The translations under genes were made by a program, and so were the position numbers. DNA of 64,000 nt from an uncultured Verrucomicrobiae bacterium (GTDB taxonomy: Bacteria > Verrucomicrobiota > Verrucomicrobiia > Limisphaerales > AAA164-E04): positions 4,618,518 to 4,682,517 of the forward strand of contig OX638380.1 of assembly GCA_951813855.1 (NCBI GenBank), in the 5' to 3' direction. Below are positions 17,392 to 25,148 of the stretch, piece by piece (within the stretch, counting starts at the first letter, position 1; each line of letters starts with the position of its first letter). The notes beneath the pieces are model-generated. The model did no database searches. It was given only the letters and a program-made list of their open reading frames with translations, and was not told the DNA's origin.

Positions 17392-18630
17392 ATGATGAGA
17401 GCCTTGAAGTGTCGCGAGTGCGGCCGCCAATATCCGCTCGAGGCTCTTCATGTCTGTGATTTCGATTTCGGGCCTCTCGAAGTAGTCTACGACTACGAAC
17501 GCATCCAGGGAGTCATGACTCGGGATCTGATCGTTTCCCGGCCCCAAACCATGTGGCGGTATCGCGAACTCTTGCCCGTGGTCGACGATCCTACGGTCGG
17601 ATTCGAGGTCGGCTTCACGCCTTTGATCAAGGCGGACCGGTTAGCCGAGCGGCTCGGCGTGCGGGAACTCTGGGTCAAGAACGATACGGTCAACTATCCT
17701 TCGTTGTCGTTCAAGGACCGGGTGGTGAGCGTCGCCCTGAGTCGTTCGCGGGAACTCGGCTTCGACACGGTCGCCTGCGCGTCGACCGGCAATCTGGCTA
17801 ACTCGGTGGCGGCCAACGCGGCGGCGGCCGGGTTGAAAGCCTACGTCTTTATTCCGGCGGATCTGGAACAAGGGAAAGTGCTCAACTCGCTGGTTTATCA
17901 GCCGCAGGTGATCGGGATTCAGGGGCATTACGATCAAGTCAATCGGCTGTGCGCCGAAATCGCCGGCAAGTACGGTTGGGCCTTCGTGAACGTGAACATG
18001 CGGCCTTACTACGCGGAGGGTTCCAAGAGCATGGGGTTCGAAATCGTCGAACAACTCGGATGGCGCGTGCCGCAGCATACGGTCATTCCCATGGCTTCGG
18101 GTTCCCTGTTGACCAAGATTCACAAGAGCTACCGGGAGCTGAGCGATTTGGGGTTGGTCGAGGCTTCGGGATGGCGGATTCACGGAGCGCAGGCGGGCGG
18201 CTGTTCGCCGATTTCACAGGCGCAGAAAGCGGGCCTGGATTTTTTCAAACCGGTCAAACCCGAGACGATCGCCAAATCGTTGGCTATTGGTACGCCGGCG
18301 GACGGCTTCTACGCCTTGCGCGTAATGAAAGACACCGGCGGGGCGGCCGACGACGTTACCGACGACGAGATTCGCGAAGGCATCAAGTTGTTGGCCGAAT
18401 GCGAAGGCATTTTCGCCGAAACGGCCGGGGGAGTCACCGTGGGCGTGGCGAAGAAACTGATTGCCAGCGGGAAGATTTCCGCGGAAGATTCCGCCGTTCT
18501 TTGTGTCACCGGACATGGACTGAAAACTTTGGACGCCGTTCAGGGTTGCGTAGGAAAAGCGCGGGAGATTAAACCGAGCCTTCGCGAATTTGAATCCGCG
18601 TTGACGGGCGACGGGCAACTGACCCGTTAG
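17392..18630 (+). CDS. Threonine synthase-like PLP enzyme under SAM-I control
   Basis: An upstream ATG exists at 17374, but AAAGGA (17380-17385) is well placed as ribosome site for ATG at 17392, so I start there. The protein has an N-terminal zinc-ribbon-like segment (LKCRECGRQYPLEALHVCDF) and a fold-type II PLP domain. The PLP Lys is in LSFKDRVVS (residue 114 counted from 17374), followed by ACASTGNLANSVAANAAAAG and the phosphate-binding GGC region; CVTGHGLK is near the C-terminus. The family converts O-phosphohomoserine to threonine. Riboswitch control and the downstream sulfur-carrier and NIL genes suggest instead (or also) a sulfhydrylation giving homocysteine or cysteine. Family certain, reaction inferred. 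Confidence 0.85.
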   Translation: MMRALKCRECGRQYPLEALHVCDFDFGPLEVVYDYERIQGVMTRDLIVSRPQTMWRYRELLPVVDDPTVGFEVGFTPLIKADRLAERLGVRELWVKNDTVNYPSLSFKDRVVSVALSRSRELGFDTVACASTGNLANSVAANAAAAGLKAYVFIPADLEQGKVLNSLVYQPQVIGIQGHYDQVNRLCAEIAGKYGWAFVNVNMRPYYAEGSKSMGFEIVEQLGWRVPQHTVIPMASGSLLTKIHKSYRELSDLGLVEASGWRIHGAQAGGCSPISQAQKAGLDFFKPVKPETIAKSLAIGTPADGFYALRVMKDTGGAADDVTDDEIREGIKLLAECEGIFAETAGGVTVGVAKKLIASGKISAEDSAVLCVTGHGLKTLDAVQGCVGKAREIKPSLREFESALTGDGQLTR

Positions 18631-18650
18631 CCGGAGAATCACCGATTATT

Positions 18651-18938
18651 ATGGCAGTACACATTCGAGTCCCGACCCCCTTGAGAAAATTCACCGACGA
18701 CTCCGAGGTGGTCGAAGTAGAGGCTGAGAGCATCGCGAGCGCCATTCAAGCTTTGCAGGCCAAATTTCCGGGCATCGGCGAACGGTTGATCGACGAATCC
18801 GGCGAGGTGCGGCGGTTCGTCAACGTTTACGTCAACGGCGAGGATATCAGATTCCTGAAGAATCGCGAAACGGCGCTGAAGGACGGCGACGAAATTAGTA
18901 TCATTCCGGCGATAGCCGGCGGGCAAAACGAAAGTTGA
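18651..18938 (+). CDS. MoaD/ThiS-family sulfur carrier protein with residues after Gly-Gly
   Basis: 95 residues, ubiquitin-like beta-grasp fold: VHIRVPTPLRKFT at the start, FVNVYVNGEDIRFLKN in the middle, LKDGDEISIIPAIAGG at the end. In this family the terminal Gly-Gly is adenylated and converted to a thiocarboxylate that donates sulfur. Here Gly90-Gly91 is followed by four more residues (QNES), so processing by a JAMM-type protease would be needed first, as for QbsE or HcyS. It lies 20 bases after the threonine-synthase-like gene and 6 before the NIL gene. CysO/HcyS-like use in amino-acid sulfhydrylation is more likely than molybdopterin synthesis; inference. Confidence 0.88.
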   Translation: MAVHIRVPTPLRKFTDDSEVVEVEAESIASAIQALQAKFPGIGERLIDESGEVRRFVNVYVNGEDIRFLKNRETALKDGDEISIIPAIAGGQNES

Positions 18939-18944
18939 ACGGCT

Positions 18945-19268
18945 ATGGCGACGACCTCGTCTCGCAAACGCGTCCCTAAGAAGACGGTGAAGAAGGCGGC
19001 GAAGAAGGCCGCCGGCCAGGATAAGGTCGAGCGGCGCCGGCTTTGGTTGATGTATCCTTCCCGTTTGATCAAGGAACCGGTCGTTTGGAAACTCGGGGTC
19101 AAGTTCGAGTTGATTCCCAACGTGCGGCAAGCGAGCGTCACGGACGAATTGGGCATCGTTTGCCTGGAATTGTCCGGTCGCCGCGAGAAATTGAAAGCGG
19201 CGGTCGCGTGGCTGGAAAAGCAGGGAATCCGAGTCGATCCGGTCGAAATCAACGTGATGGAAAGTTGA
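18945..19268 (+). CDS. NIL-domain protein with Lys/Ala-rich N-terminal tail
   Basis: 107 residues. Residues about 1-30 are rich in Lys and Ala (KRVPKKTVKKAAKKAAGQ), resembling histone H1-like tails. Residues about 32-105 are a NIL domain: LWLMYPSRLIKEPVVWKLG, ELIPNVRQASVTDELGIVCL and LEKQGIRVDPVE. NIL domains occur as methionine-responsive modules of MetN transporters and in a methanogen protein needed for homocysteine formation. The third gene of the riboswitch operon, it is probably cotranslated with the carrier (6-base gap). It could be a methionine sensor or a sulfur-transfer partner; the basic tail may bind nucleic acid or be a flexible linker. Confidence 0.85.
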   Translation: MATTSSRKRVPKKTVKKAAKKAAGQDKVERRRLWLMYPSRLIKEPVVWKLGVKFELIPNVRQASVTDELGIVCLELSGRREKLKAAVAWLEKQGIRVDPVEINVMES

Positions 19269-19356
19269 TTCGGGGGAACGTTCTTGCGGCGTTCCGGTTG
19301 CTTTTTCCGGGAAATGTGCTATTGGTACATCCTGAGTAACACCTAGTTGGGGTAGG

Positions 19357-19653
19357 ATGACGAAGCACGAGTTGGTAGCGCGTATCGAGAAAGAGACGCA
19401 TCTCAGTCACAATATGGTCCGCAATGTTGTGCAGCGAACTCTCGATCACATCAGGGATGCGGTAACCCAAGGGCAAACGGTCGAACTGCGGAATTTCGGC
19501 ACGTTCGAATTGCAACCTTGGCGCGGCAGGATCGGGCGCAATCCCAAGGCGCCGCACGAGGAGATCATGATTCCGCCTCGGGTCGTGGTGAAATTCAGGC
19601 CTGGCAAAAAAATGCGTCAGGAAGTGCTCCAGTTGGACCCCGGCAATTATTGA
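19357..19653 (+). CDS. HU/IHF-family DNA-binding protein
   Basis: 98 residues, single HU fold. MTKHELVARIEKETHLSHNM starts the helical dimer part; VELRNFGTFELQPWRGRIGRNPKAP is the beta-arm with the conserved RNP tip that intercalates DNA; PPRVVVKFRPGKKMRQ closes the domain. It acts as a nucleoid protein bending DNA. It stands between the riboswitch operon and hisS; whether it is cotranscribed is unclear (about 90-base gap). Confidence 0.95.
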   Translation: MTKHELVARIEKETHLSHNMVRNVVQRTLDHIRDAVTQGQTVELRNFGTFELQPWRGRIGRNPKAPHEEIMIPPRVVVKFRPGKKMRQEVLQLDPGNY

Positions 19654-19718
19654 ACTCGGAGCCGCTCACGATTTTTCTTTCCTTCGCGGTTTCCGACTGG
19701 CTTTCGGTCTGAATATCG

Positions 19719-20978
19719 ATGGACCGTTTGCCCGGCTTTCGGGATTTCTTCCCTAGTCCGTCGCCTTCCCAGGAGCGGTGGACGATGGAGGCTCGCACCC
19801 ATCTTTTCGCTTCCTGGCGGCGAACGATGCGGGCTTACGCGTTTCGCGAATACGACGGTTCGCCTCTGGAGCACCTCGATTTGTACCTCAAGAAAAGCGG
19901 AGAAGAAATTCTGGGGCAAATCTATCAATTAGAGGATCGCAGCGGTCGGCAAATCGCCTTGCGTCCCGAAATGACGCCGACCTTGGCTCGGATGATCCTT
20001 TCCGGTCAAAGGCATTACCGCAAGCCGATCAAATGGTTTTCCGTTCCGCAACTTTTTCGCTACGAACGGCAGCAAAAGGGGAGGCTGCGCGAGCACTTTC
20101 AACTGAACGCCGATCTGATCGGCGAATCCGGACCGGCCGCAGACGCGGAAGTGATCGCCCTGTTGATCGACACGCTTCGAGATTTAGGTCTGACGGCTCG
20201 TGATTTCACGATCCGCTTGAGCAGTCGCCAGGCGTGGACGGAATTCTTCGTCGAACATCACGGGAGAGCGTCGGATCAATACCGTTTTTTTCAAGCGGTG
20301 GACAAACTCGATCGGGTACCGGAAGAGGTGACGGCGCAGCAGCTGGAACCGGTCGGGATTCCGGTGGAGCGCATCCGGCGCTTTATCCGGGAGGCCCAGC
20401 CGACTCCCCAGTTGATCGCCGTTCAGGATAATCTGGCCGCTCGCGGTTTGACTGAATACGTACAGATCGATTACGGGATCGTTCGTGGGTTGGCTTATTA
20501 TGACGGCGTCGTGTTCGAAGCCTTCGATCGGCAAGGAGAATTCCGCGCTATCGCCGGCGGCGGCCGGTACGACGGGCTGATCGGCAAACTGTCGGGCGGC
20601 AAGACCGAGTTGCCCGCCTTGGGTTTTGGCATGGGAGACGTAGTCTTACTGGAACTGCTTCGCGCCCGAAAGTTGTTGCCCGAACCGAAAACCGGAGTCG
20701 ACGCCTATTGCCTGATCGAGGAGGAATCCCGGCGCCCGCGGTGCCTGGAATTGGTGCAGCGACTCCGGGAAGCCGGCATCCGAACCGATTACGGTTTGAG
20801 TTCCAGTAATTCCAACAAGCAGTTCCGTCAGGCCAGGGAACTCGAGGCGACTTATCTGATTACTCCTCAGGGCGACGAACCGCCGACGATTCAATTGAAA
20901 CGGCTGGCCGATCGCCAAGTCGAAACGGTGGCCTGGGCCGATTGCGTTTCGGTATTGCGAAACCGGCTAGCCAGCTGA
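19719..20978 (+). CDS. hisS: Histidyl-tRNA synthetase
   Basis: 419 residues, class II synthetase. LPGFRDFFPSPSPSQERW begins the catalytic domain, ALRPEMTPTLARM and KWFSVPQLFRYERQQKGRLREH (split motif 2) follow, then the histidine-specific region DYGIVRGLAYYDGVVFE and motif 3 GFGMGDVVLLELL. A C-terminal anticodon-binding domain (YCLIEEESRRPRCLELVQRL) is present, which argues against the regulatory paralogue HisZ. The histidine motif has LAYY where LDYY is usual. It overlaps the following phosphatase frame. Confidence 0.92.
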   Translation: MDRLPGFRDFFPSPSPSQERWTMEARTHLFASWRRTMRAYAFREYDGSPLEHLDLYLKKSGEEILGQIYQLEDRSGRQIALRPEMTPTLARMILSGQRHYRKPIKWFSVPQLFRYERQQKGRLREHFQLNADLIGESGPAADAEVIALLIDTLRDLGLTARDFTIRLSSRQAWTEFFVEHHGRASDQYRFFQAVDKLDRVPEEVTAQQLEPVGIPVERIRRFIREAQPTPQLIAVQDNLAARGLTEYVQIDYGIVRGLAYYDGVVFEAFDRQGEFRAIAGGGRYDGLIGKLSGGKTELPALGFGMGDVVLLELLRARKLLPEPKTGVDAYCLIEEESRRPRCLELVQRLREAGIRTDYGLSSSNSNKQFRQARELEATYLITPQGDEPPTIQLKRLADRQVETVAWADCVSVLRNRLAS

Positions 20979-21652
20979 AAGTTTTGAAGGGTTATTCCGC
21001 GGTCCTGTTCGATCTCGACGGCACCTTGCTGGATACGTTGCGGGAAATCGCTGCGGCGACCAACCAAGCGTTGCAAGGTTTAGGTTATCCGAGCCATCCG
21101 GTATCGGACTATCGCCGCTTCGTGGGACAGGGAGTTCGTCGTTTGGCGCGGCGGGTGCTGCCTCGTTCCCATCGCTCCGATCAGGATATCGAATGCTTTC
21201 TCGACGCCTTGGCTGCCGAGAATCGGCGGTGCTCCCACGCCTTGACCGAGATCTATCCGGGGATCGCCGAATTGCTGACGGCCCTCGAACGGCTCGGGAT
21301 ACCGAAGGCTATCGTATCCAACAAACCCCAGACCTTGATCGTAGAGTGCGTCGACCGTTTTTTGGGGCGGTGGTCCTTCCGTCCCATATTGGGGCAAGGG
21401 GGAGATCTGCCTCCCAAACCGGATCCGGCGGGCGCTTTGTTGGCGGCTCGGCAACTGGCCGTGCCGCCGGAGGCCGTGCTGTTCGTGGGCGATTCTGACG
21501 TGGACATGCAAACCGCTCTCGCCGCGGGAATGAGTCCGGCGGGCGTGTCGTGGGGATTTCGTTCCGTTGAGGAATTGCAAGCGAACGGAGCCCGTTATTT
21601 GATTGAACGCCCCGAGCAAATTCTGTCCCTCGGGTTACCGGAATCCGGTTAA
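20942..21652 (+). CDS. gph: HAD-family phosphatase, phosphoglycolate phosphatase-like
   Basis: 236 residues as the longest frame, which overlaps hisS by 37 bases; a TTG start at 20984 just after the hisS stop would remove the overlap and is also plausible. HAD motifs are FDLDGTLLDT (nucleophile Asp), AIVSNKP (motif II), KPDPAGALLAARQL (Lys) and FVGDSDVDMQTALAAG (acidic motif). The helical cap type fits Gph, which hydrolyses 2-phosphoglycolate from DNA repair; pyrophosphatase PpaX or a sugar phosphatase is possible. Coupled to hisS. Confidence 0.85.
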   Translation: MRFGIAKPASQLKVLKGYSAVLFDLDGTLLDTLREIAAATNQALQGLGYPSHPVSDYRRFVGQGVRRLARRVLPRSHRSDQDIECFLDALAAENRRCSHALTEIYPGIAELLTALERLGIPKAIVSNKPQTLIVECVDRFLGRWSFRPILGQGGDLPPKPDPAGALLAARQLAVPPEAVLFVGDSDVDMQTALAAGMSPAGVSWGFRSVEELQANGARYLIERPEQILSLGLPESG

Positions 21653-21857
21653 TCGCCGACCGCGATCGGTACCGGTCGGCGCGGAATGGCTCAGGATGAT
21701 CCCTCCAATCGAATCTCGACGGCCCGGCCACTGCGACGGCTGAAGCGACCGCTTTGCCGGGAGGCGTTTACCCGTTCAGGCCGGAATCTGTCATGGGCCG
21801 GGAAAAACATTGCCACCTTCGGTCTTTTTGTGTTACCTTTGGCGCGGATGGTTTGAG

Positions 21858-21935
21858 CGAGACGTAGCGCAGTCTGGCTAGCGCGCGTGGATCGGGACCA
21901 CGAGGTCGGGAGTTCGAATCTCCCCGTCTCGACCA
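21858..21935 (+). tRNA. tRNA-Pro (anticodon CGG)
   Basis: Complete cloverleaf of 78 bases with encoded CCA. The acceptor arms CGAGACG (21858-21864) and CGTCTCG (21925-21931) pair perfectly. The D arm contains AGTCTGGCTA, the anticodon stem is CGTGG/CCACG around the loop ATCGGGA, giving anticodon CGG (reads CCG), and the T arm is GGGAG-TTCGAAT-CTCCC. The sequence closely follows the bacterial proline tRNA pattern. Confidence 0.95.
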
Positions 21936-21994
21936 TCTTGGCTTTTTCTGACTTCATCGATCTCTGATGTCCCGGCAGGGATCGGGAAACCTTC

Positions 21995-22756
21995 ATGACG
22001 ATCGACCCGCCCGAACCTTGTGTGGTACTGGTCGCTCCAACCCTCGCGGAAAACGTCGGAGCGGCGGCCCGGGTCATGGGAAATTTCGGTTTGTCGGATC
22101 TTCGGTTGGTCGGCGAACGGGATTTTCGCCGTGACGAAACGGCGGGACGGGTCGCTTCTCATTCGGTCGAAGTGTTGCGGCAGGCTCGGGTGTTTCCCAG
22201 TTTGCCGGCGGCGATCTCCCGTTCCCGTTTCGTCGTAGGCAGCACGGCTCGGACCCGGGATAAATTGACCGCTCTGGTCAACCTTCCGAACTTGCGGCGC
22301 CATCTTCCGGAAGGGGGTAGCGGAGTAGCTTTGGTGTTCGGCCGGGAAAGCAGCGGCTTGACCAATCGGGAATTATCCTGTTGCGACCTCAGCGTCCAGA
22401 TTCCGGCCTGCGGCGCCCATCGATCTTTCAACCTTTCCCAAGCGGTCGCTCTGGTGTTGTACGAATGGCGGCGCAACCCCGGGACGGAGCGGGAGAATGG
22501 ACCGAACCCGACGGATTTGGCCACCTCGGGAGAACTCGAGGGACTCAAAGAGCATTGGTTCGACACGCTGCAGGCGATCGGTTTTCTGAAACCGGCGCAG
22601 GATGATTCCTTGCGGCAGCAGTTCTCCGACCTGGCCGCTCGAGTACGGTTGCGTCCGGCGGACGTCAGTTTGCTGCGCGGTTTGTTGCACCGGACCCAAC
22701 TGTCGCTAGCGAGGTCGCGGGAACGAGCCCGGACCGGACCCGCGAAAGAAGCGTAA
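21995..22756 (+). CDS. trmJ: tRNA (Cm32/Um32) 2'-O-methyltransferase, TrmJ-like
   Basis: 253 residues of the SpoU/TrmH (SPOUT) superfamily. PCVVLVAPTLAENVGAAARV (motif 1 with the catalytic-site Asn and Arg), ALVFGRESSGLTNRELSCCD (motif 2) and QIPACGAHRSFNLSQAVALVLYE (motif 3) form the knotted SAM site. The C-terminal extension RLRPADVSLLRGLLHRTQ is characteristic of TrmJ. It methylates the ribose of residue 32 in the anticodon loop of several tRNAs. It lies directly after a tRNA gene and converges with the next gene. Confidence 0.88.
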   Translation: MTIDPPEPCVVLVAPTLAENVGAAARVMGNFGLSDLRLVGERDFRRDETAGRVASHSVEVLRQARVFPSLPAAISRSRFVVGSTARTRDKLTALVNLPNLRRHLPEGGSGVALVFGRESSGLTNRELSCCDLSVQIPACGAHRSFNLSQAVALVLYEWRRNPGTERENGPNPTDLATSGELEGLKEHWFDTLQAIGFLKPAQDDSLRQQFSDLAARVRLRPADVSLLRGLLHRTQLSLARSRERARTGPAKEA

Positions 22757-22761
22757 CTTTT

Positions 22762-23190
22762 CTAGGAGTCGACAGTCTTCCCGGCCGGCCGTCTTTTTTT
22801 CGGATTCCGGGATCTGCCGAAAATCGATCGACGCAGCCGGTGAAAGAACCGTTCGAGCGCGTCGAAGAGGCGAGCGGCTAATTTGGAACGGGAGCAAATA
22901 ATGACGAACCCGGGAATGCCGACCAAAAAACCGGGGACTATCGGGACCGGCCAGAGGATTAACCCGATCAACATCAGCACCAGGCCGACACTGATCATCA
23001 ACCCATGTTTGAGGGCTGACTCGTTGGTGCGCAACTTGCGCGACTGATAGTAGTCGACGAACCGCCGTCCTTTGCGGCCATAACGGATTTTGCGCGCGGA
23101 GTCTCGAAAGTTTTTCGAAAAGCTCGATGCCCGGAATCGTCGCCACAGGGATTGGGGAGGACCTGGAACAGGGGTCTTGGGATCGGGCAT
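22762..23190 (-). CDS. Small inner-membrane protein, PGPGW-like family
   Basis: 142 residues. A basic N-terminal region (about 1-60, many Arg/Lys) precedes two closely spaced hydrophobic segments (GLMISVGLVLMLIGLILWPV and PGFLVGIPGFVIICS) with the family's 'PxPIVPGFLVGIPG' turn, then a basic C-terminal tail. The function of this family is unknown. The C-terminus converges with trmJ, leaving a five-base gap. Confidence 0.7.
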   Translation of the reverse strand: MPDPKTPVPGPPQSLWRRFRASSFSKNFRDSARKIRYGRKGRRFVDYYQSRKLRTNESALKHGLMISVGLVLMLIGLILWPVPIVPGFLVGIPGFVIICSRSKLAARLFDALERFFHRLRRSIFGRSRNPKKRRPAGKTVDS

Positions 23191-23339
23191 CGACTATTCG
23201 CTGAGAGTTACCCGTCCGACGATTCGAGATTCATTCTTGGTTGTCGTAACACTTTCCTTTGGAGTGAATAGTTCGATTTGATCGAGTCGGCGATAATCGA
23301 ACGGCCGGCAGCGGAGGCTGACAGAAATGAGCTTTCTTG

Positions 23340-25145
23340 TCATTGGGCCAGATCGCCGCCGGGTTCGAACCAATCGTTGCGAAGCCAATCGGCGACGAGA
23401 TCGACGGCCCGGTCGGTAAGGATTCCGTCTCTGAGAAACGACGGCATGCGATCGTTCTTGTCGCCGTAAAAACGGCGATGCTCAGGGTCGCCGATCATGT
23501 CGACCAGCCAGGATTTGGAACCGTATCCGGTGAGGTCGGGGGCCGTCAGATCTTCATCTTCGAAATGAAACTGATGGCAATCGGCGCACCCCACGTCGTC
23601 CAACAGATGGTTTTTGCCGGCCTCGATCGTTCCGGCGTCGTTCCGGTCCATGGTACGTTGCGCCGGAAGTTGCGCTTCGGCCGACAAGGCGATCAATGCC
23701 TTGCTCAGTTGGTCCTTTTCGGCCTCGTCGAAATTGGCGACCTTGCGTTGTACGAAACTGACCATTTTGCCTTCCTTGAATTCCGTGTTGCCGAAGAATT
23801 TGTCGGTGGCGATGTGCTCTACGCTGACCAGGCGACTCAGCCAGTCGCGGGAGGCGAATCCGGCTAAGTCGGCTGCCGAGGGAGCTTCCTCCGGTTTGTT
23901 GCCCAGACCGTCGTGGCCGTCGTAACGATGGCAACTCGCGCAATGCTCCGCGAAAATCTTCGGGCCTTGGGTCAAGGAATCGTTACGCAACAGTTCTAAC
24001 GCCCCCTGAGCCGGAATGCCTTGCCCCTCGGGTGGCGCCTGAGCCAGAACTTTGACTCTCGCGGCGGTTTCCCGCGCCTGCTGCAAGTTTTTGGCGTATT
24101 GAGGATTGCTGTCTTCGTAAATCGCCAAGCTGGTCAAGGCGCCGACGCCCAACAGCAAGGCGAAGAGCACGGCGAGATTGAAACGATGCCCCAGTTGCCA
24201 CCGGCCGATAAAGGGCATGAGGCCAATCAGCAAGACCACCGCTCCCGGAATCACGAGAGTGCCGTAGATTTCCAGTTCGCCCGGAAAATACTTCAAGAGT
24301 TGAAACAGAAAGAGAAAATACCATTCCGGCCGCGCGTCGAACGGTTGGGTCGGATCAGCCGGGGCTCCCAGCGGGGCGCCGAGTTCGCCTTGGCCCCAAA
24401 TCCAGGTATCCAATGACAGGTAGAGCACGACGGCGATCACCGCGAGGCAGGCCACCGTATCCTTTAAAAATTGATCCGGCCAAAACCAACCGTCAGGCTT
24501 CCTGAGAGGTTTTTTCGCCGTGATGCCGTGACGGCGGAACAGATAGACGTGACCTACGATCAAAGCGATCATGGCACCGGGGAGCACTCCGGCGTGCAGG
24601 GCGAAAAACCGGCTCAGGGTATGATGGCCGTATTCCGATCCGCCGATCGCCAGTTGTTCCACTTCCTTGCCGACGCCCGGGATTTGATTCATCAGGCTGG
24701 TGGTGACTTTGGTGGCCCAGTATCCTTTTTGGTCCCAAGGCAGCAAATAGCCGGTCAGCGACAAAGCCAGCACCAGCATAAGCAGGCCGATGCCGAACCA
24801 GAAATTGACTTCCCTCGGAGCCCGGTAGGCTCCGTCGATCACGACCTGCATGAGATGCAGCGCCAACAACACGATCATTGCGTTGGCGGTGTAATGGTGC
24901 ACGGCCCGAAGCAACCACCCCAGAGTCATTTCGTTCTGGATATAGTACACGCTTTCCCAAGCCGTTTGCGTGCTGGGGTTGTAGGCCATCCAGAGGAAGA
25001 TGCCGGTGATTATCTGGACGAAAAACGTGAAGGTGAGAGTGCTGCCCCAGACGTAGCGCCAACGCGCTCCGCCCGGAATGTTCTCGAACAAGGCACCCCG
25101 AAGCAAAGTCCCGAGTCCGGTTCGTTCTTCGATCCACTTGAGCAT
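23340..25145 (-). CDS. Cytochrome b (bc/b6f type) fused to two c-type haem domains
   Basis: 601 residues. Residues about 1-370 are cytochrome b: two pairs of haem-ligand His (HHYTANAMIVLLALH and the segment ending GHVYLFRRHG), the Qo-site motif PEWYFLFLFQLLKYFP, and at least eight membrane helices. Residues about 370-601 are periplasmic, with two CXXCH haem sites (Cys402-His406 and Cys520-His524) and Met-bearing candidate ligand segments. Together with the Rieske gene four bases upstream it forms a quinol:acceptor oxidoreductase (complex III) where haem c is carried on the b subunit rather than a separate c1. Such fusions are known in PVC and related bacteria. Confidence 0.9.
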   Translation of the reverse strand: MLKWIEERTGLGTLLRGALFENIPGGARWRYVWGSTLTFTFFVQIITGIFLWMAYNPSTQTAWESVYYIQNEMTLGWLLRAVHHYTANAMIVLLALHLMQVVIDGAYRAPREVNFWFGIGLLMLVLALSLTGYLLPWDQKGYWATKVTTSLMNQIPGVGKEVEQLAIGGSEYGHHTLSRFFALHAGVLPGAMIALIVGHVYLFRRHGITAKKPLRKPDGWFWPDQFLKDTVACLAVIAVVLYLSLDTWIWGQGELGAPLGAPADPTQPFDARPEWYFLFLFQLLKYFPGELEIYGTLVIPGAVVLLIGLMPFIGRWQLGHRFNLAVLFALLLGVGALTSLAIYEDSNPQYAKNLQQARETAARVKVLAQAPPEGQGIPAQGALELLRNDSLTQGPKIFAEHCASCHRYDGHDGLGNKPEEAPSAADLAGFASRDWLSRLVSVEHIATDKFFGNTEFKEGKMVSFVQRKVANFDEAEKDQLSKALIALSAEAQLPAQRTMDRNDAGTIEAGKNHLLDDVGCADCHQFHFEDEDLTAPDLTGYGSKSWLVDMIGDPEHRRFYGDKNDRMPSFLRDGILTDRAVDLVADWLRNDWFEPGGDLAQ

Positions 25146-25148
25146 GGG

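Noticed and set aside
18651-18938. The carrier as ThiS for ThiG (7457-8236) or MoaD for molybdopterin
   Set aside because: It is cotranscribed with amino-acid genes under a SAM switch, lies 10 kb from thiG, and has residues after Gly-Gly that ThiS and MoaD normally lack. Not excluded, but less likely.
19719-20978. HisZ (regulatory subunit of ATP phosphoribosyltransferase) instead of HisS
   Set aside because: A C-terminal anticodon-binding domain and the synthetase motifs are present; HisZ lacks the anticodon domain.
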